From: Siphonobacter aquaeclarae
GTDB taxonomy: Bacteria > Bacteroidota > Bacteroidia > Cytophagales > Spirosomataceae
Reading direction: 5' to 3'
Length of the DNA stretch: 64,000 nucleotides
Assembly (NCBI RefSeq): GCF_900103285.1
Contig: NZ_FNGS01000003.1
Span: 547,997-611,996 of the forward strand
Shown: one piece after another, positions 31,686 through 41,324 of the stretch
Layout of the letters: each line of letters begins with the position of its first letter
How positions within the stretch are numbered: the first letter of the stretch is position 1
Position numbers and translations under genes: made by a program
The notes under the pieces: model-generated
Databases searched by the model: none
Seen by the model: the letters and a program-made list of their open reading frames with translations, nothing else
What the model was told of the DNA's origin: nothing

Positions 31686-34600
31686 TTAGTTCAGGTTAAA
31701 CCGGATCTGAACGCCGCCCTGTGTGACGGCTCGCCGGAAGGAATTCGATACCAGCGGATCGTTGACCATCCGGTCGATGTACACCCGGAACGTCAGCTGC
31801 TTGCTGGCGTTATAGGTGACACTCGGGTTGAGCTGGAAGAAGAGGTTCCCGGCTGTCGGCGTGGTTTCGCCGTCCAGCTTCCGGATCAGGTTTCGCTGGT
31901 CGCGGTAGGCTACCTTGCAGTCAAACGTCAGCTCGTTTTTCAGGTGGATGGTCCGCCCGCCGAACCGGAAGCGGACGTTCTGACGGGTAAACCCGACGTG
32001 CCCGACAAACTCCTTGTTATTGACTTCATTGACGGAGACGTTGGAAAGGTTAAGTCCCACGTTCCGGTCCTGGTTGTATTCAAGACCGCCGGAGATCCCG
32101 TCTTTCGTCCGGAACTGCACGCCCGCGAGGGGAGAGAACCGTTCCACAAACGAAATCACACTCATCACGTACACGGGTACAAACTGGTTTTCGGCGTTGA
32201 CCTGCGTCGCGAACGGGTACAGCGGTGCGTTCAGGGCTACGAAAGCCGCATCGTAGTCGAGCGATGAAACGAAGTTCCCCACGTTATACGTGCTCGAGTA
32301 GGAGTGGCTGATCTGTATTTGCGAAAACCGCTTCTTGAACCAGGGAACGTTCGTCAGCCCGTTGTAATTCAGGCGCCAGTTTGGCAGCGGAATTTTATAG
32401 AAAGGCGAGAACTTCACTTTCTGCGGGCTCTTTCCGGAATACGCTGCAAAGAAGGCCGGAATCAGTACATCCTGTGAATTGAGGTTGTAGGCGTCGCCGG
32501 CAGGGTTCGCCACTTTCAGTCGGTTGAGCAGAATTTCCCGGTACTCCTTGAACCGCTCGAAGTTGGCCGAGAAGTTCTCCTTGTTCGTTTTTTCGAAGGC
32601 CGTCAGGAACGACAGGTAGCTCATGGAATAGTTTCCTGACCGGACGGGCGACTGGCTTTCAAACACGCCGCCAACCGCTCCGGGCCGGAAAAATTCCTGG
32701 TAGTTGTCGGACCGGTTCCAGCGCATATCCACGAACATCTTGAAGTCTTTCCACGGCTCCAGATCCGTTGTTGCTTCGAAACGTTTGGTAACCGACTGCA
32801 CGAACGGCTGGTTTTGGACAGTACTCCTCGTCAGCCAACCTTCGTTCGCTCCCCGGTGCCGGATACCTGCGTCCTGGCTGCCCAGGATAAACTGATAGCC
32901 GGGTACGCCGCTGCGGTCGCCGAAGAATTGCGGCGTCGGCAGGAAGCCCGGCAGGATCGTGGATTCCTGAATCGCATACGAATACCGGATACCCCGTACC
33001 GTCAGCAGCAGACGGGAAACGCTCTTGAGGAAAACGTTGGATTCCCGTTCAATCTCCTCGAAATCACCCGGGCTGCGGGCAATATCCCGGCGCGGCGCAC
33101 GCGGGGAGTTGACCCAACGGAGTGCTTTTACCTTGTTGTACAGGGCGACGAAGTCAATACGGCCCGTCAATACCCGCTCCCGCTGGTTCTGGATGATATT
33201 TCCAAACGGGATATTGAGGGAATCCTTGATACCATAGCTGTTGGCCTGGAACTTGTAGGTAACGTTGTACTGTACCTGCGCCGTCATCCAGTCGGTAAGC
33301 GGAAACTTGTTGAGCGGTATCTGCCAGGTATTCGTAATGCGCTGTTCGAAGTTCTTCATCCGGCCAAAATGGCGGAGGCTGTTCCAGACTGAATCCCGTT
33401 TCTGCTGAGTATCGAGCTCGCCATAAGGTTCGTCGATAATGGCCTGGGCTGTAGCGTTGTACTGGGCATTCCAGTTTTTCGAGAAGTTCCAGTTAAGCCC
33501 ATACAGACGGTTGAAGAGCCAGTACTTTTCAAACAGCGGCGTAACGCCTTCGGTCGACAGGTTGGGTTTCCCGGCCGTCGACCCCGTGAGGGCATTCCGG
33601 TACTGGGTTTTGATAAAGCTACGGTCCATATCCGCCCGGAATGTTACGCTGTTCGGAACAGGCGTGAAATTGAAATCCTTGATGAGCTGGAAAATATGGC
33701 TGTCATTTTTCCACTTTTTAAAAGGCTCCCAGGGTTTCGGCGCGGTAGTGAAGGCGTAGTTGATCCCTCCCCGGCGGGAAAGCTGCCGGTACTCCGCCAT
33801 CGTGATACTCGACCGGACGGCATCCGAATAGGCATACGTGAAGGAGAAGTTTTCGATGTCGTAGAACTGAGCCCGGCCACTCGGGTTGACCCGTATCTTC
33901 CGGACATTGGAAAAGTTGAACGACTTCCGCATGGTATTCTCCTCCACCATTTTCCGGTAAGCAGCGCGCTCCGACGGCGTCATGGTACTCAGCGAAAGAT
34001 CGAGCGGCATGTCGGGGTCGAGGGGATTGAAGTGCGGCTTGATGTTCGTCCGGTCGTAGCTGAAGTAGAACGGAATCTGCAGGCCCCATTTCTGCGGCAG
34101 CAGCTTGTCCAGGTTTACGTTGGTGGCAATACCGAAAGCCGTCGAGTTACTCTGCGAGCGCTCCGAAATCCGGGTTTCCACCCCGCCGAACCCATAGGTT
34201 TTGATCGCCCCGGTGAGCGTTACGGTGGCAAAGTCGGCGAGTTTGATATCTGCCCGGGCAACGGCCGCATAGCCGGACTTCTGATCGAAGTCCGTCGCAT
34301 GGAACTCATCCAGCCATACGCAGAAGGATTTGGATTGCCCGTCATCTGATTTCGGATTTCGTACCCCGAGCATGATGACCTGCACTGCCGATATGTCGGG
34401 GTTACCGTACACGGTGATGCGGTATTTGCCGTCGTCCGAGTCCATGACAAACGGGATCGTCGTGATACCTCCGGCTTTGGCCCGTTCATATTTGGCTTTC
34501 CGGAGATCATCGATCGCAAAATCAAACTTGTTATCCGCCGGCCAGATGAGATTCGCATCCGCGGCCGAAACCGGGATCTTGGTTGCAATCAGACTCTTGA

Positions 34601-37600
34601 CTTCGATTTCGTAATAGTTGTCCTTGAAATCAGTGCCGAGACGGATAAACGCAGACGTTTTCCCGTCTTCGTTGGCTGAATTGTCCATGTGGACAGACAT
34701 TGTCAACCGGCGGTACTGGTTCAGGTTGTAGTTGACGACTTTGTAGGCGGCCTTCGAATTACCGTCACGGAGGTCTGTCACACAAAGGCTGAGAGACTGC
34801 TCGTTCAACTGTGCGTTGTTCAGCGTCGTAATGTCGCGGTCGCGCTCGTATCCCGGAGGAACTACGTATGGTACCGATCCGGCGCCCTTCGTGCCCGGTC
34901 CGTTTTCTTCAATGCTGACGGTCGACAGCTTGAAGTTATCATCTTCCGGCTCCGGTACTTCGCCGATACCCTTCGCATTGAGGTCGTAGGGATACTTCCG
35001 GTACTGGAAGCCTGTCAGCTGGAACTGGGCGAAGCGCAGGACAACCGGTTGCTCAAAATCCGTCATCACCAGACGCATGAAGCGCATGGATTTGTAACCG
35101 GTGATATTACCTACTGACCGGGACGGCTTCCGGATCTCCACGCGGAACAGGTACCACTTCGAGCTGTCGGCAGCTACGGCTTCGTCCACGATGTTGTTTA
35201 CCCCGATGCGGAACTGGTCCGGCCGGACGGGGATTTCATATTCGTAGTAAGCCTCGGTTTCGTTGACGGTATTGTCGGTGTTGAGATCTTCGGAATCGGG
35301 GAGGTTGGTCGACGACGGCGTGACGGTATTTCCCTTCGCGGTATTCGGCGGAGAGTTGTTTTCCATCCCCATGAAGTTCTTGTACCGCTGGATAATCGAC
35401 CAGTTCTTCTGATCGGCTTCCGTCGTCAGGTAGTAGGAGAAATCATCGTTCGACGGGTCATTGGTAATCTTTTCAATCGCCTCGGCATCGCTGACCTTCG
35501 GCCGTACCTGATCGAGGTAGCTCTTGAAAAACCGCTGCTCGTCGGTATTGTTCAGCCCGTCCAGACCGATGTCCTGCCTGGCGATGTTCTCGTTGTCGAA
35601 GGCGTTGATGACAAACTGGCTCTTCGTAACCCGTCCCCAGGCCGTCGAATCGACATTGGCACCGGTACCCTGAGAGACTATCGTACCGGTAGGCATCCCG
35701 TTTTCAAAGCCGAAACGGCTGTCCGGAATCACGTCTTCCGAAATATCGCCGAGGTGGATGAGGAGCTTTCCGCCGGTGGTGTTTTCCTGGTTGAAAATAC
35801 CGTCCTGTACCTTGCTCAGTTCCGTATTGGTCGGGCTCTTAGAGAACGGGCTCATCATCCAGAACTCAACAATTTCGATGTTGGAGTTATCAAAATCGTT
35901 GTCGGAAGTGATCGCCCGGGTAATGGCCCCGAAGTTCTGTTTCGGGTTCCGGAGCAACCCGCGGGTATCCAGATCCGGGTTGTAGTTGTACATCCCGCGT
36001 TCGGAGGGGAAGTATGAAATATCGAGGGTATTGAGCGGCAGGTTGTAGTTCTGCAGGGCTTTTCCCTTGAAAATTTCCTGAGGAAGGAACTGACGGACAA
36101 AGAAGTTCTTCACGTCCAGGTTGGAAGGTACGAGCCCGGTTCCGAGACCGCCGGCGCCGTAAAACGTCTGGTCGATGTTGTACACCGAAATCTTCGCCCG
36201 GCGGTAGGCATACTCCAGCGGGTTCGACGGCGTACCCTTCGGAAAGCCGTCGGGTGTGGCGCCCAGCCGCCAGCGGATGGGCTGCCGCGTGAAGTCGTAA
36301 GTAGTCCGCGTACCTTCAAAATCGTCGATGTAGCTGCGGTTCTGTGCCCGGGGAGTCACGCCCGGCAGCAGTTGCGCATATTCGCCGGAGAAGGCAATGG
36401 TCGACATTTCCTTCGTCTGAATCAGCGGAAGCGCATCGAGCGCCCGGGTCAGGAATGGCGCGTCTTTCTTCAGGTTGGCGTCAAAGCCGAACATGAAGTT
36501 GTTGACCGGTTCGTTGCCGATCGCTACCCGGCGAAGGTTCCCGGGAGTACTTTCCCGGAGGTTCATGACCGTTGCTCCGACGTGAAAATCCCTGTCGATC
36601 CGGTAGTCAAACCGGCCGGCGAGCAGCGTCCGGACCTGGTTGTTGAACATATCGGGCGTTTCCCAGCTTACCGTGATTTCCCGGCCCGAAGCCATAAGGG
36701 ACTCGTTGAGAATACGGACGGCGCCGTTTTCAACCACAAAGTCGGTTCCGGCGGTGAGTGCCGAACCGCCGGCGGTTACCTGAACGGTTTTTTCGTCGAC
36801 GCCGAAGCCCAGCTGAACCGTCGCGCCATTCGCGCCCTGGTAACTACCCTTGATATAGAACTTGTTCTTATCGGCCTGTTGAGTTGCGTCGGTTTGCGTA
36901 CCGCGATACAGCGTAGTTTGTACATATTTTTCGACAAGCGCGGGGTCGTTGTTCAGTTGCGACCGCATCGTCGAGCCAAACGGTTCGAGGACTGGAAAGA
37001 TAATCCGCCCGTTTTTCGCGTCGATGGTGATATCGTCGACGAAGTCAAAGTTTCCGTCCGGCTGCGCATCGCCCATCTGGTTCAGGTGGTCAAGGTTCAT
37101 CACCTGCAACAGCGGCACGCCCTTGATATTTCCTTCCTGAAGGGAGGGGTTATCCACACCCGTGATGTCGTCCTTGTAAATGACGCGCGCCTGGAACCCC
37201 TGCTTCTGCACGCTGATAATGCCGCCGGTATAGTTCGTGACGCTGTTGTTGCTGCTGGCGGCCTGGGCGCTGAGGGAATAGATGTTTTTCATCATCAGGT
37301 CCCACATCGGCAGGCTGGTATTGTTCCGGATCGTGGAGGATTTCAGCAGTTTGAGGACCAGTACTTCATCCTGCGCCCGGTTCTGATAGTCTTCCGTCAG
37401 TTCCCCAACCTTGTATTTCCGGCCTTGATAGGTGTATTCGAAGGCGACGGCGATGATTTCATCGTTCCGGATCGGCGTAATCAGCGACAGGTAGCCGAGC
37501 TGCGCGTTGAATTTGAATTCCCGGTCGCTCAGCTTCCGTGCGCCGCGGAGAATGTCAAAATCCGCTCCGCGCACATATTGCCTGGTTTGCAGCTCATTGG

Positions 37601-38909
37601 CCACGTTGTCGATCTGACGGACGTTCGCATTCTGTGCGACGTTGTTATACAGAGCGTTGACGCCGTTGTCAGACGGCGACCCTGTCGACCCGTTAATCGG
37701 CTGAACCAGCGGCGACGTCTTGTTATAGGGATTGCCTTCCCCAAGGTCAGCGAGACCTACCAGGTTCCGGAGCGTTTCCGTGTTCTGGGAACGGTTCGTG
37801 ACATATACCTCTACCCGCGTGACATTCACCCCGGAGGTAATCATGGGTAGCTGCTTCAACGACCGTTCGTAATTCTCCCGGAAGAAATGGCTCAGAAAGA
37901 AGTGCCGGTTTTCGTCGTACAAGTCTTCCCGGATCTCAAAACCCTTGTTCAGCGCCCCGCCTTTCAGGGTGATACTCTGACGTTTGGAGCGTTGCTGAGC
38001 GGCGACAATGTTGACGTCCAGCTTTCCGAACCGCATGGCCACGTTGGCTCCGAAGAGGTTTTCTACTCCTGGAATGAGCTGGCTGTTGGTCCGGAAACTG
38101 GTGTTCCCCGCCTCGATTTTCTGGATAATATCTTCTTCCTGATTCCGGAAGCCGAGCTTGAGCTTGTTCTCGAAGTTAAAGGCTGCCTTCGTGTCGAAGT
38201 TGGTGTTGAGATTCAGCTTGTCTCCGATTTTTCCGGCGAAGTTGAGGGCGATGTTCGGCTTGAAGTCGAAATACCCCCGGCGCCGGTTGGCTACGGCGAC
38301 ACTGGGGTTATCCGTGGCTTCATGCTTGTAAAACATGTCCAGCGTTACGGAGCCGTTCGGCAGGAAGTCGATCAGATTGGAACCGAAAATCCGGTCGAGA
38401 GACGGGTCCGACAGCTTGATCTGCGGAAACAAACCCCGGCCTGAAATTTCACTTTTCCCGCCCGAGCGCGCCGCATACTCGCGAAGCAGCTGCTTGTAGG
38501 AAGCGTCGTTTTGAATACGGAGATAATCCTCGAGGGAGATGTTCTCGCCGGGACGGTACGGAACAGTCCGGTCGCCTACCCGAAACTGATCATAAACGCT
38601 GATTTTCTGCTGTTCCGGATTAAACCGAAACTGGGTTTGAAGGTCTTTTGGATCACGGGGAACCAACGGAGACTGTGGAAGCCTGTAACTAAAACGGGTG
38701 GCCAGTCGATCGGTCACTTTGAGGAGCGGGCGACGGCCGGTTTTCGTACGGTAAAGAGTATCCTGTTGGGTTGAATCGGTGGGGACGACCTGCGCCTCGG
38801 CGGCAGCAGACGTCACCCCAATAAGCAAAAAAGCCCGTAATACACGCGGGACCGATCTCCTGAGCCTGACTGGAAAGTCTGACAGTCGAACGGGTTGGGG
38901 AATTCGCAT
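31686..38909 (-). CDS. sprA: SprA/Sov type IX secretion translocon and gliding protein
   Basis: At about 2,407 residues (ATG at 38909; an ATG at 38933 would add eight) this has the size of Flavobacterium SprA and Porphyromonas Sov. It has a signal peptide (FLLIGVTSAAAEAQ), a long N-terminal region with an early KLNLNTNFDTKAAFNFENKL segment and repeated SprA-type blocks (for example SYIDDFEGTRTTYDFTRQPI, KPNLSTEGVTPLFEKYW), and alternating beta-strand motifs up to a terminal phenylalanine-poor strand (GGVQIRFNLN), all typical of this very large outer-membrane barrel. It is the channel through which type IX cargo crosses the outer membrane. The neighbour ruvA on the same strand repeats the sprA-ruvA order known from Flavobacterium. 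The visible cargo in this window is the protein at 3.5-5.6 kb. Confidence 0.95.
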   Translation of the reverse strand: MRIPQPVRLSDFPVRLRRSVPRVLRAFLLIGVTSAAAEAQVVPTDSTQQDTLYRTKTGRRPLLKVTDRLATRFSYRLPQSPLVPRDPKDLQTQFRFNPEQQKISVYDQFRVGDRTVPYRPGENISLEDYLRIQNDASYKQLLREYAARSGGKSEISGRGLFPQIKLSDPSLDRIFGSNLIDFLPNGSVTLDMFYKHEATDNPSVAVANRRRGYFDFKPNIALNFAGKIGDKLNLNTNFDTKAAFNFENKLKLGFRNQEEDIIQKIEAGNTSFRTNSQLIPGVENLFGANVAMRFGKLDVNIVAAQQRSKRQSITLKGGALNKGFEIREDLYDENRHFFLSHFFRENYERSLKQLPMITSGVNVTRVEVYVTNRSQNTETLRNLVGLADLGEGNPYNKTSPLVQPINGSTGSPSDNGVNALYNNVAQNANVRQIDNVANELQTRQYVRGADFDILRGARKLSDREFKFNAQLGYLSLITPIRNDEIIAVAFEYTYQGRKYKVGELTEDYQNRAQDEVLVLKLLKSSTIRNNTSLPMWDLMMKNIYSLSAQAASSNNSVTNYTGGIISVQKQGFQARVIYKDDITGVDNPSLQEGNIKGVPLLQVMNLDHLNQMGDAQPDGNFDFVDDITIDAKNGRIIFPVLEPFGSTMRSQLNNDPALVEKYVQTTLYRGTQTDATQQADKNKFYIKGSYQGANGATVQLGFGVDEKTVQVTAGGSALTAGTDFVVENGAVRILNESLMASGREITVSWETPDMFNNQVRTLLAGRFDYRIDRDFHVGATVMNLRESTPGNLRRVAIGNEPVNNFMFGFDANLKKDAPFLTRALDALPLIQTKEMSTIAFSGEYAQLLPGVTPRAQNRSYIDDFEGTRTTYDFTRQPIRWRLGATPDGFPKGTPSNPLEYAYRRAKISVYNIDQTFYGAGGLGTGLVPSNLDVKNFFVRQFLPQEIFKGKALQNYNLPLNTLDISYFPSERGMYNYNPDLDTRGLLRNPKQNFGAITRAITSDNDFDNSNIEIVEFWMMSPFSKSPTNTELSKVQDGIFNQENTTGGKLLIHLGDISEDVIPDSRFGFENGMPTGTIVSQGTGANVDSTAWGRVTKSQFVINAFDNENIARQDIGLDGLNNTDEQRFFKSYLDQVRPKVSDAEAIEKITNDPSNDDFSYYLTTEADQKNWSIIQRYKNFMGMENNSPPNTAKGNTVTPSSTNLPDSEDLNTDNTVNETEAYYEYEIPVRPDQFRIGVNNIVDEAVAADSSKWYLFRVEIRKPSRSVGNITGYKSMRFMRLVMTDFEQPVVLRFAQFQLTGFQYRKYPYDLNAKGIGEVPEPEDDNFKLSTVSIEENGPGTKGAGSVPYVVPPGYERDRDITTLNNAQLNEQSLSLCVTDLRDGNSKAAYKVVNYNLNQYRRLTMSVHMDNSANEDGKTSAFIRLGTDFKDNYYEIEVKSLIATKIPVSAADANLIWPADNKFDFAIDDLRKAKYERAKAGGITTIPFVMDSDDGKYRITVYGNPDISAVQVIMLGVRNPKSDDGQSKSFCVWLDEFHATDFDQKSGYAAVARADIKLADFATVTLTGAIKTYGFGGVETRISERSQSNSTAFGIATNVNLDKLLPQKWGLQIPFYFSYDRTNIKPHFNPLDPDMPLDLSLSTMTPSERAAYRKMVEENTMRKSFNFSNVRKIRVNPSGRAQFYDIENFSFTYAYSDAVRSSITMAEYRQLSRRGGINYAFTTAPKPWEPFKKWKNDSHIFQLIKDFNFTPVPNSVTFRADMDRSFIKTQYRNALTGSTAGKPNLSTEGVTPLFEKYWLFNRLYGLNWNFSKNWNAQYNATAQAIIDEPYGELDTQQKRDSVWNSLRHFGRMKNFEQRITNTWQIPLNKFPLTDWMTAQVQYNVTYKFQANSYGIKDSLNIPFGNIIQNQRERVLTGRIDFVALYNKVKALRWVNSPRAPRRDIARSPGDFEEIERESNVFLKSVSRLLLTVRGIRYSYAIQESTILPGFLPTPQFFGDRSGVPGYQFILGSQDAGIRHRGANEGWLTRSTVQNQPFVQSVTKRFEATTDLEPWKDFKMFVDMRWNRSDNYQEFFRPGAVGGVFESQSPVRSGNYSMSYLSFLTAFEKTNKENFSANFERFKEYREILLNRLKVANPAGDAYNLNSQDVLIPAFFAAYSGKSPQKVKFSPFYKIPLPNWRLNYNGLTNVPWFKKRFSQIQISHSYSSTYNVGNFVSSLDYDAAFVALNAPLYPFATQVNAENQFVPVYVMSVISFVERFSPLAGVQFRTKDGISGGLEYNQDRNVGLNLSNVSVNEVNNKEFVGHVGFTRQNVRFRFGGRTIHLKNELTFDCKVAYRDQRNLIRKLDGETTPTAGNLFFQLNPSVTYNASKQLTFRVYIDRMVNDPLVSNSFRRAVTQGGVQIRFNLN

Positions 38910-39104
38910 TGTTAGGTAGAGTATCCTTCGCAATTGGCTTTAGACAGACTGGGTATATTGGACTCCAGGGGGCAGGAGCCTGATTTTCGCCACCTTGTAA
39001 CGTCCAAAATAGGGGCAAAATTGCAAAAAAAATAGGTTCCGGCGGGTCTTCCTTCGAATTATGAAAAGATAACCCCCCGAAACCTGTATCATTTTTTGCC
39101 GTTC

Positions 39105-39698
39105 TCAGCGGAGCGACAGCTTAATTAATTCTTCGACAGTCACATCCGGTTGCTTTTTCAGGATAGTTTCAACCGACTTTTCGGCAGCCGGGCGCGGAAT
39201 ACCCATGACCACCAGCGCGGAAATGGCGTCGTTCCGAACGGCCGATGAGCCGCCCGTCAGCAGACTGGTCTGCGTGGTCCCTCCCGTCAGGGATTCCTTG
39301 CGCATTTTGTCTTTCAGTTCGAGGATTACCCGTTGGGCGGTTTTCGCACCGATGCCCTTGATGCCCTGAATGACGCGGAGGTCTTCCGCTGCGATCGCCT
39401 GTTTGATTTCTGCCGCAGACAGAGAAGACAACATGACGAGCGCCGTATTCGGACCAATACCCGAGACGCTCACGAGGTCCAGGAAAAGCTGTTTTTCACC
39501 CGGCTCTGCAAAACCGAAAAGGACGTGGGCGTCTTCCCGGATAGCCAGATACGTAAACAGGCGGCATTTTTCCGGAATCGCCGGAAGCGCCGAAAAAGTC
39601 TGCAGGGAAATACGGACTTCATAGCCGACGCCCTGTACATCTACAATGGCATACGCCGGTTCCTTGTAGGTCAGTTTGCCGTCGAGGTAAGCGATCAT
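39105..39698 (-). CDS. ruvA: Holliday junction branch migration protein RuvA
   Basis: The 197-residue protein begins MIAYLDGKLTYKEPAYAIVD and shows the three RuvA domains: an N-terminal OB fold (about 1-65, with the YEVRISLQTF strand), a helix-hairpin-helix domain (VSGIGPNTALVMLSSLS and VIQGIKGIGAKTAQRVILEL, the paired GIG motifs that bind the junction) and a small C-terminal RuvB-contact domain (EKSVETILKKQPDVTVEELI). It binds Holliday junctions as a tetramer and loads RuvB for branch migration. It lies upstream of sprA on the same strand with 195 nt between them, in which several T-rich -7-like sequences precede sprA. Confidence 0.95.
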   Translation of the reverse strand: MIAYLDGKLTYKEPAYAIVDVQGVGYEVRISLQTFSALPAIPEKCRLFTYLAIREDAHVLFGFAEPGEKQLFLDLVSVSGIGPNTALVMLSSLSAAEIKQAIAAEDLRVIQGIKGIGAKTAQRVILELKDKMRKESLTGGTTQTSLLTGGSSAVRNDAISALVVMGIPRPAAEKSVETILKKQPDVTVEELIKLSLR

Positions 39699-39739
39699 GA
39701 GTAAACTGGTTGAATGGGGAGGGTATCCCTCCGAATGAA

Positions 39740-39764
39740 AAAGCCCTTCGGGGAGAAGGGCTTT
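39740..39764 (-). terminator. terminator after the lytic transglycosylase gene
   Basis: A 10-bp stem (AAAGCCCTTC / GAAGGGCTTT) with a 5-nt loop lies 5 nt after the stop of the transglycosylase gene on the minus strand, followed by TTTCATTC. Confidence 0.8.
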
Positions 39765-39769
39765 AAATA

Positions 39770-41191
39770 TCAGATAATGAGCAGCTTTTGTCCGGGTCTG
39801 ACTTCATTTCCCTTGATACCGTTGATCTTCTTGATCTTGTCGATGGAAATGCCGCCGTACCGTTGCGAGATCTTCCAGAGCGTATCCCCGCGCTGTACCG
39901 TATGATACTTGCGGGCCTTGCTCAGGCGCTCCGACCGCGGCGAGTTGCTGACTTTCGCAACCTGGGCCGAGGAGGCGGGTACCTCTACCAGCTTGTATAC
40001 GACCAGCTTCTGTCCGGGGTGAATTTTGGCGCGACGACCGAGGCGGTTCCAGATTTTCAGGTTCCGGCCGTCGATGTCGTACTTATGCGCGATGGAAACA
40101 AGTGATTCGCCCCGGCGCACACGGTGAAGGAATTTTTTGGAGGTAGTCCGGACCGGTTCTTCTTCCTCGTCTCCGAAATCGCCGTCGTCACGCGTTTCGG
40201 AAGCAGCCAGCATAACCTTGTCGTCGTACGGCAGGCGGATCGCCGAGTCTATAACCGTCTGGCGGTGCGCGTAGAAGTACTTCAGGTCATTTTTCGGAAG
40301 ACGCAGGGGAAACTGGCGCGTATCATTCGGCAACACGTCCGTCAGGATATGCGGGTTGAGTTGCCGGATTTTGTCGTAGGGAATTTGCCCGGCAACGGCC
40401 AGCGTCTTGAGATTCAGGTACGAATTGACGTGAATGGTATCAAACGAGGCCTGCCGCTGAACCGAGTCGGGGCGGATGCCGTGATCGTCTGCATAATGCA
40501 TCATATACACGATCGCCGCGTATTGCGGGACGTATCCGCGGGTCTGCTTGTGCAGGTAAGGATAGACGTTCCAGTATCCTTTCTTCCCGCCGGAACGGCG
40601 CATCGCGCGGAGTGCATTGCCGGGGCCGGTATTGTAGGATGCCAGCATCATTTCCCAGTCGTAATTGAAGATACGGCCGAGCTGCAGGAAGTACTTGCAG
40701 GCTGCTTCCGTGGCTTTGTAGGGATCGAAACGTTCGTCGACATACTTGTCTACCCGAAGCTTGAAGTCGATCCGCGCCGTGCTGGGCATGAACTGCCAGA
40801 GGCCGCCGGCGCCGGCATAGGAAATGATCGTCGGCTCCAGCCGGGATTCGATCAGGGAAAGATATTTCAGCTCGTCGGGGAGGCCGTACTGAGCGAGGTA
40901 TTTCTCAAAAATGGGGAAGTAGAGGGCCTTCCGCTCCAGCATCGTTTTGACGAAGGAAGGCTTGCGGACGGCGAAGAACTCAACGAACTGATGCGTGACA
41001 TCGTTGTGCGTCAGCGGAATCTCCTTCTCCAGCTTGGCCATGCGATCATGGACAACCTGAAAATCCACGTGAGGAATAGTGTCCTGCGGGGAAGCAACGG
41101 TTTTCGTTGAATCGGTTTGTGCTCCAGCGGAACAAATCGAAAGAGTGGCGGTCGCCAGTGCGACGGTCAGGATTCGAATTTGTTTCATCAT
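39770..41191 (-). CDS. MltD-like lytic transglycosylase with two LysM domains
   Basis: The 473-residue protein has a signal peptide (LTVALATATLSICSAGAQ), then a goose-lysozyme-like SLT domain (about residues 90-240) with the catalytic glutamate in LKYLSLIESRLEP and the family motif YAGAGGLWQFMPSTAR, and two C-terminal LysM domains (HRVRRGESLVSIAHKYDID and HTVQRGDTLWKISQRYGG) that bind peptidoglycan. It cleaves glycan strands in the periplasm. The layout matches the MltD proteins of Bacteroidota. It lies upstream of ruvA but is separated from it by a terminator. Confidence 0.95.
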   Translation of the reverse strand: MMKQIRILTVALATATLSICSAGAQTDSTKTVASPQDTIPHVDFQVVHDRMAKLEKEIPLTHNDVTHQFVEFFAVRKPSFVKTMLERKALYFPIFEKYLAQYGLPDELKYLSLIESRLEPTIISYAGAGGLWQFMPSTARIDFKLRVDKYVDERFDPYKATEAACKYFLQLGRIFNYDWEMMLASYNTGPGNALRAMRRSGGKKGYWNVYPYLHKQTRGYVPQYAAIVYMMHYADDHGIRPDSVQRQASFDTIHVNSYLNLKTLAVAGQIPYDKIRQLNPHILTDVLPNDTRQFPLRLPKNDLKYFYAHRQTVIDSAIRLPYDDKVMLAASETRDDGDFGDEEEEPVRTTSKKFLHRVRRGESLVSIAHKYDIDGRNLKIWNRLGRRAKIHPGQKLVVYKLVEVPASSAQVAKVSNSPRSERLSKARKYHTVQRGDTLWKISQRYGGISIDKIKKINGIKGNEVRPGQKLLII

Positions 41192-41324
41192 GTTGTGTTA
41201 GGCAATTTTCCGGAGCATCGCTCCTACAACTCACTAAACATATTTCGTTGATCGAGTGGGGACAGACAGGCTGACCCGCTCTGTTCCGAACAGAGCCGGC
41301 CGGGTTGACTGCACTTTTGTTTCT

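Noticed and set aside
36372-37850. 492-codon open frame antisense to sprA
   Set aside because: It lies wholly inside sprA on the other strand, has no domain pattern, and reflects the codon bias of this genome, which leaves long antisense frames.
41278-41296. 8-bp inverted repeat after gatA as a terminator
   Set aside because: No U-tract follows on the minus strand, so it is not listed as a terminator.
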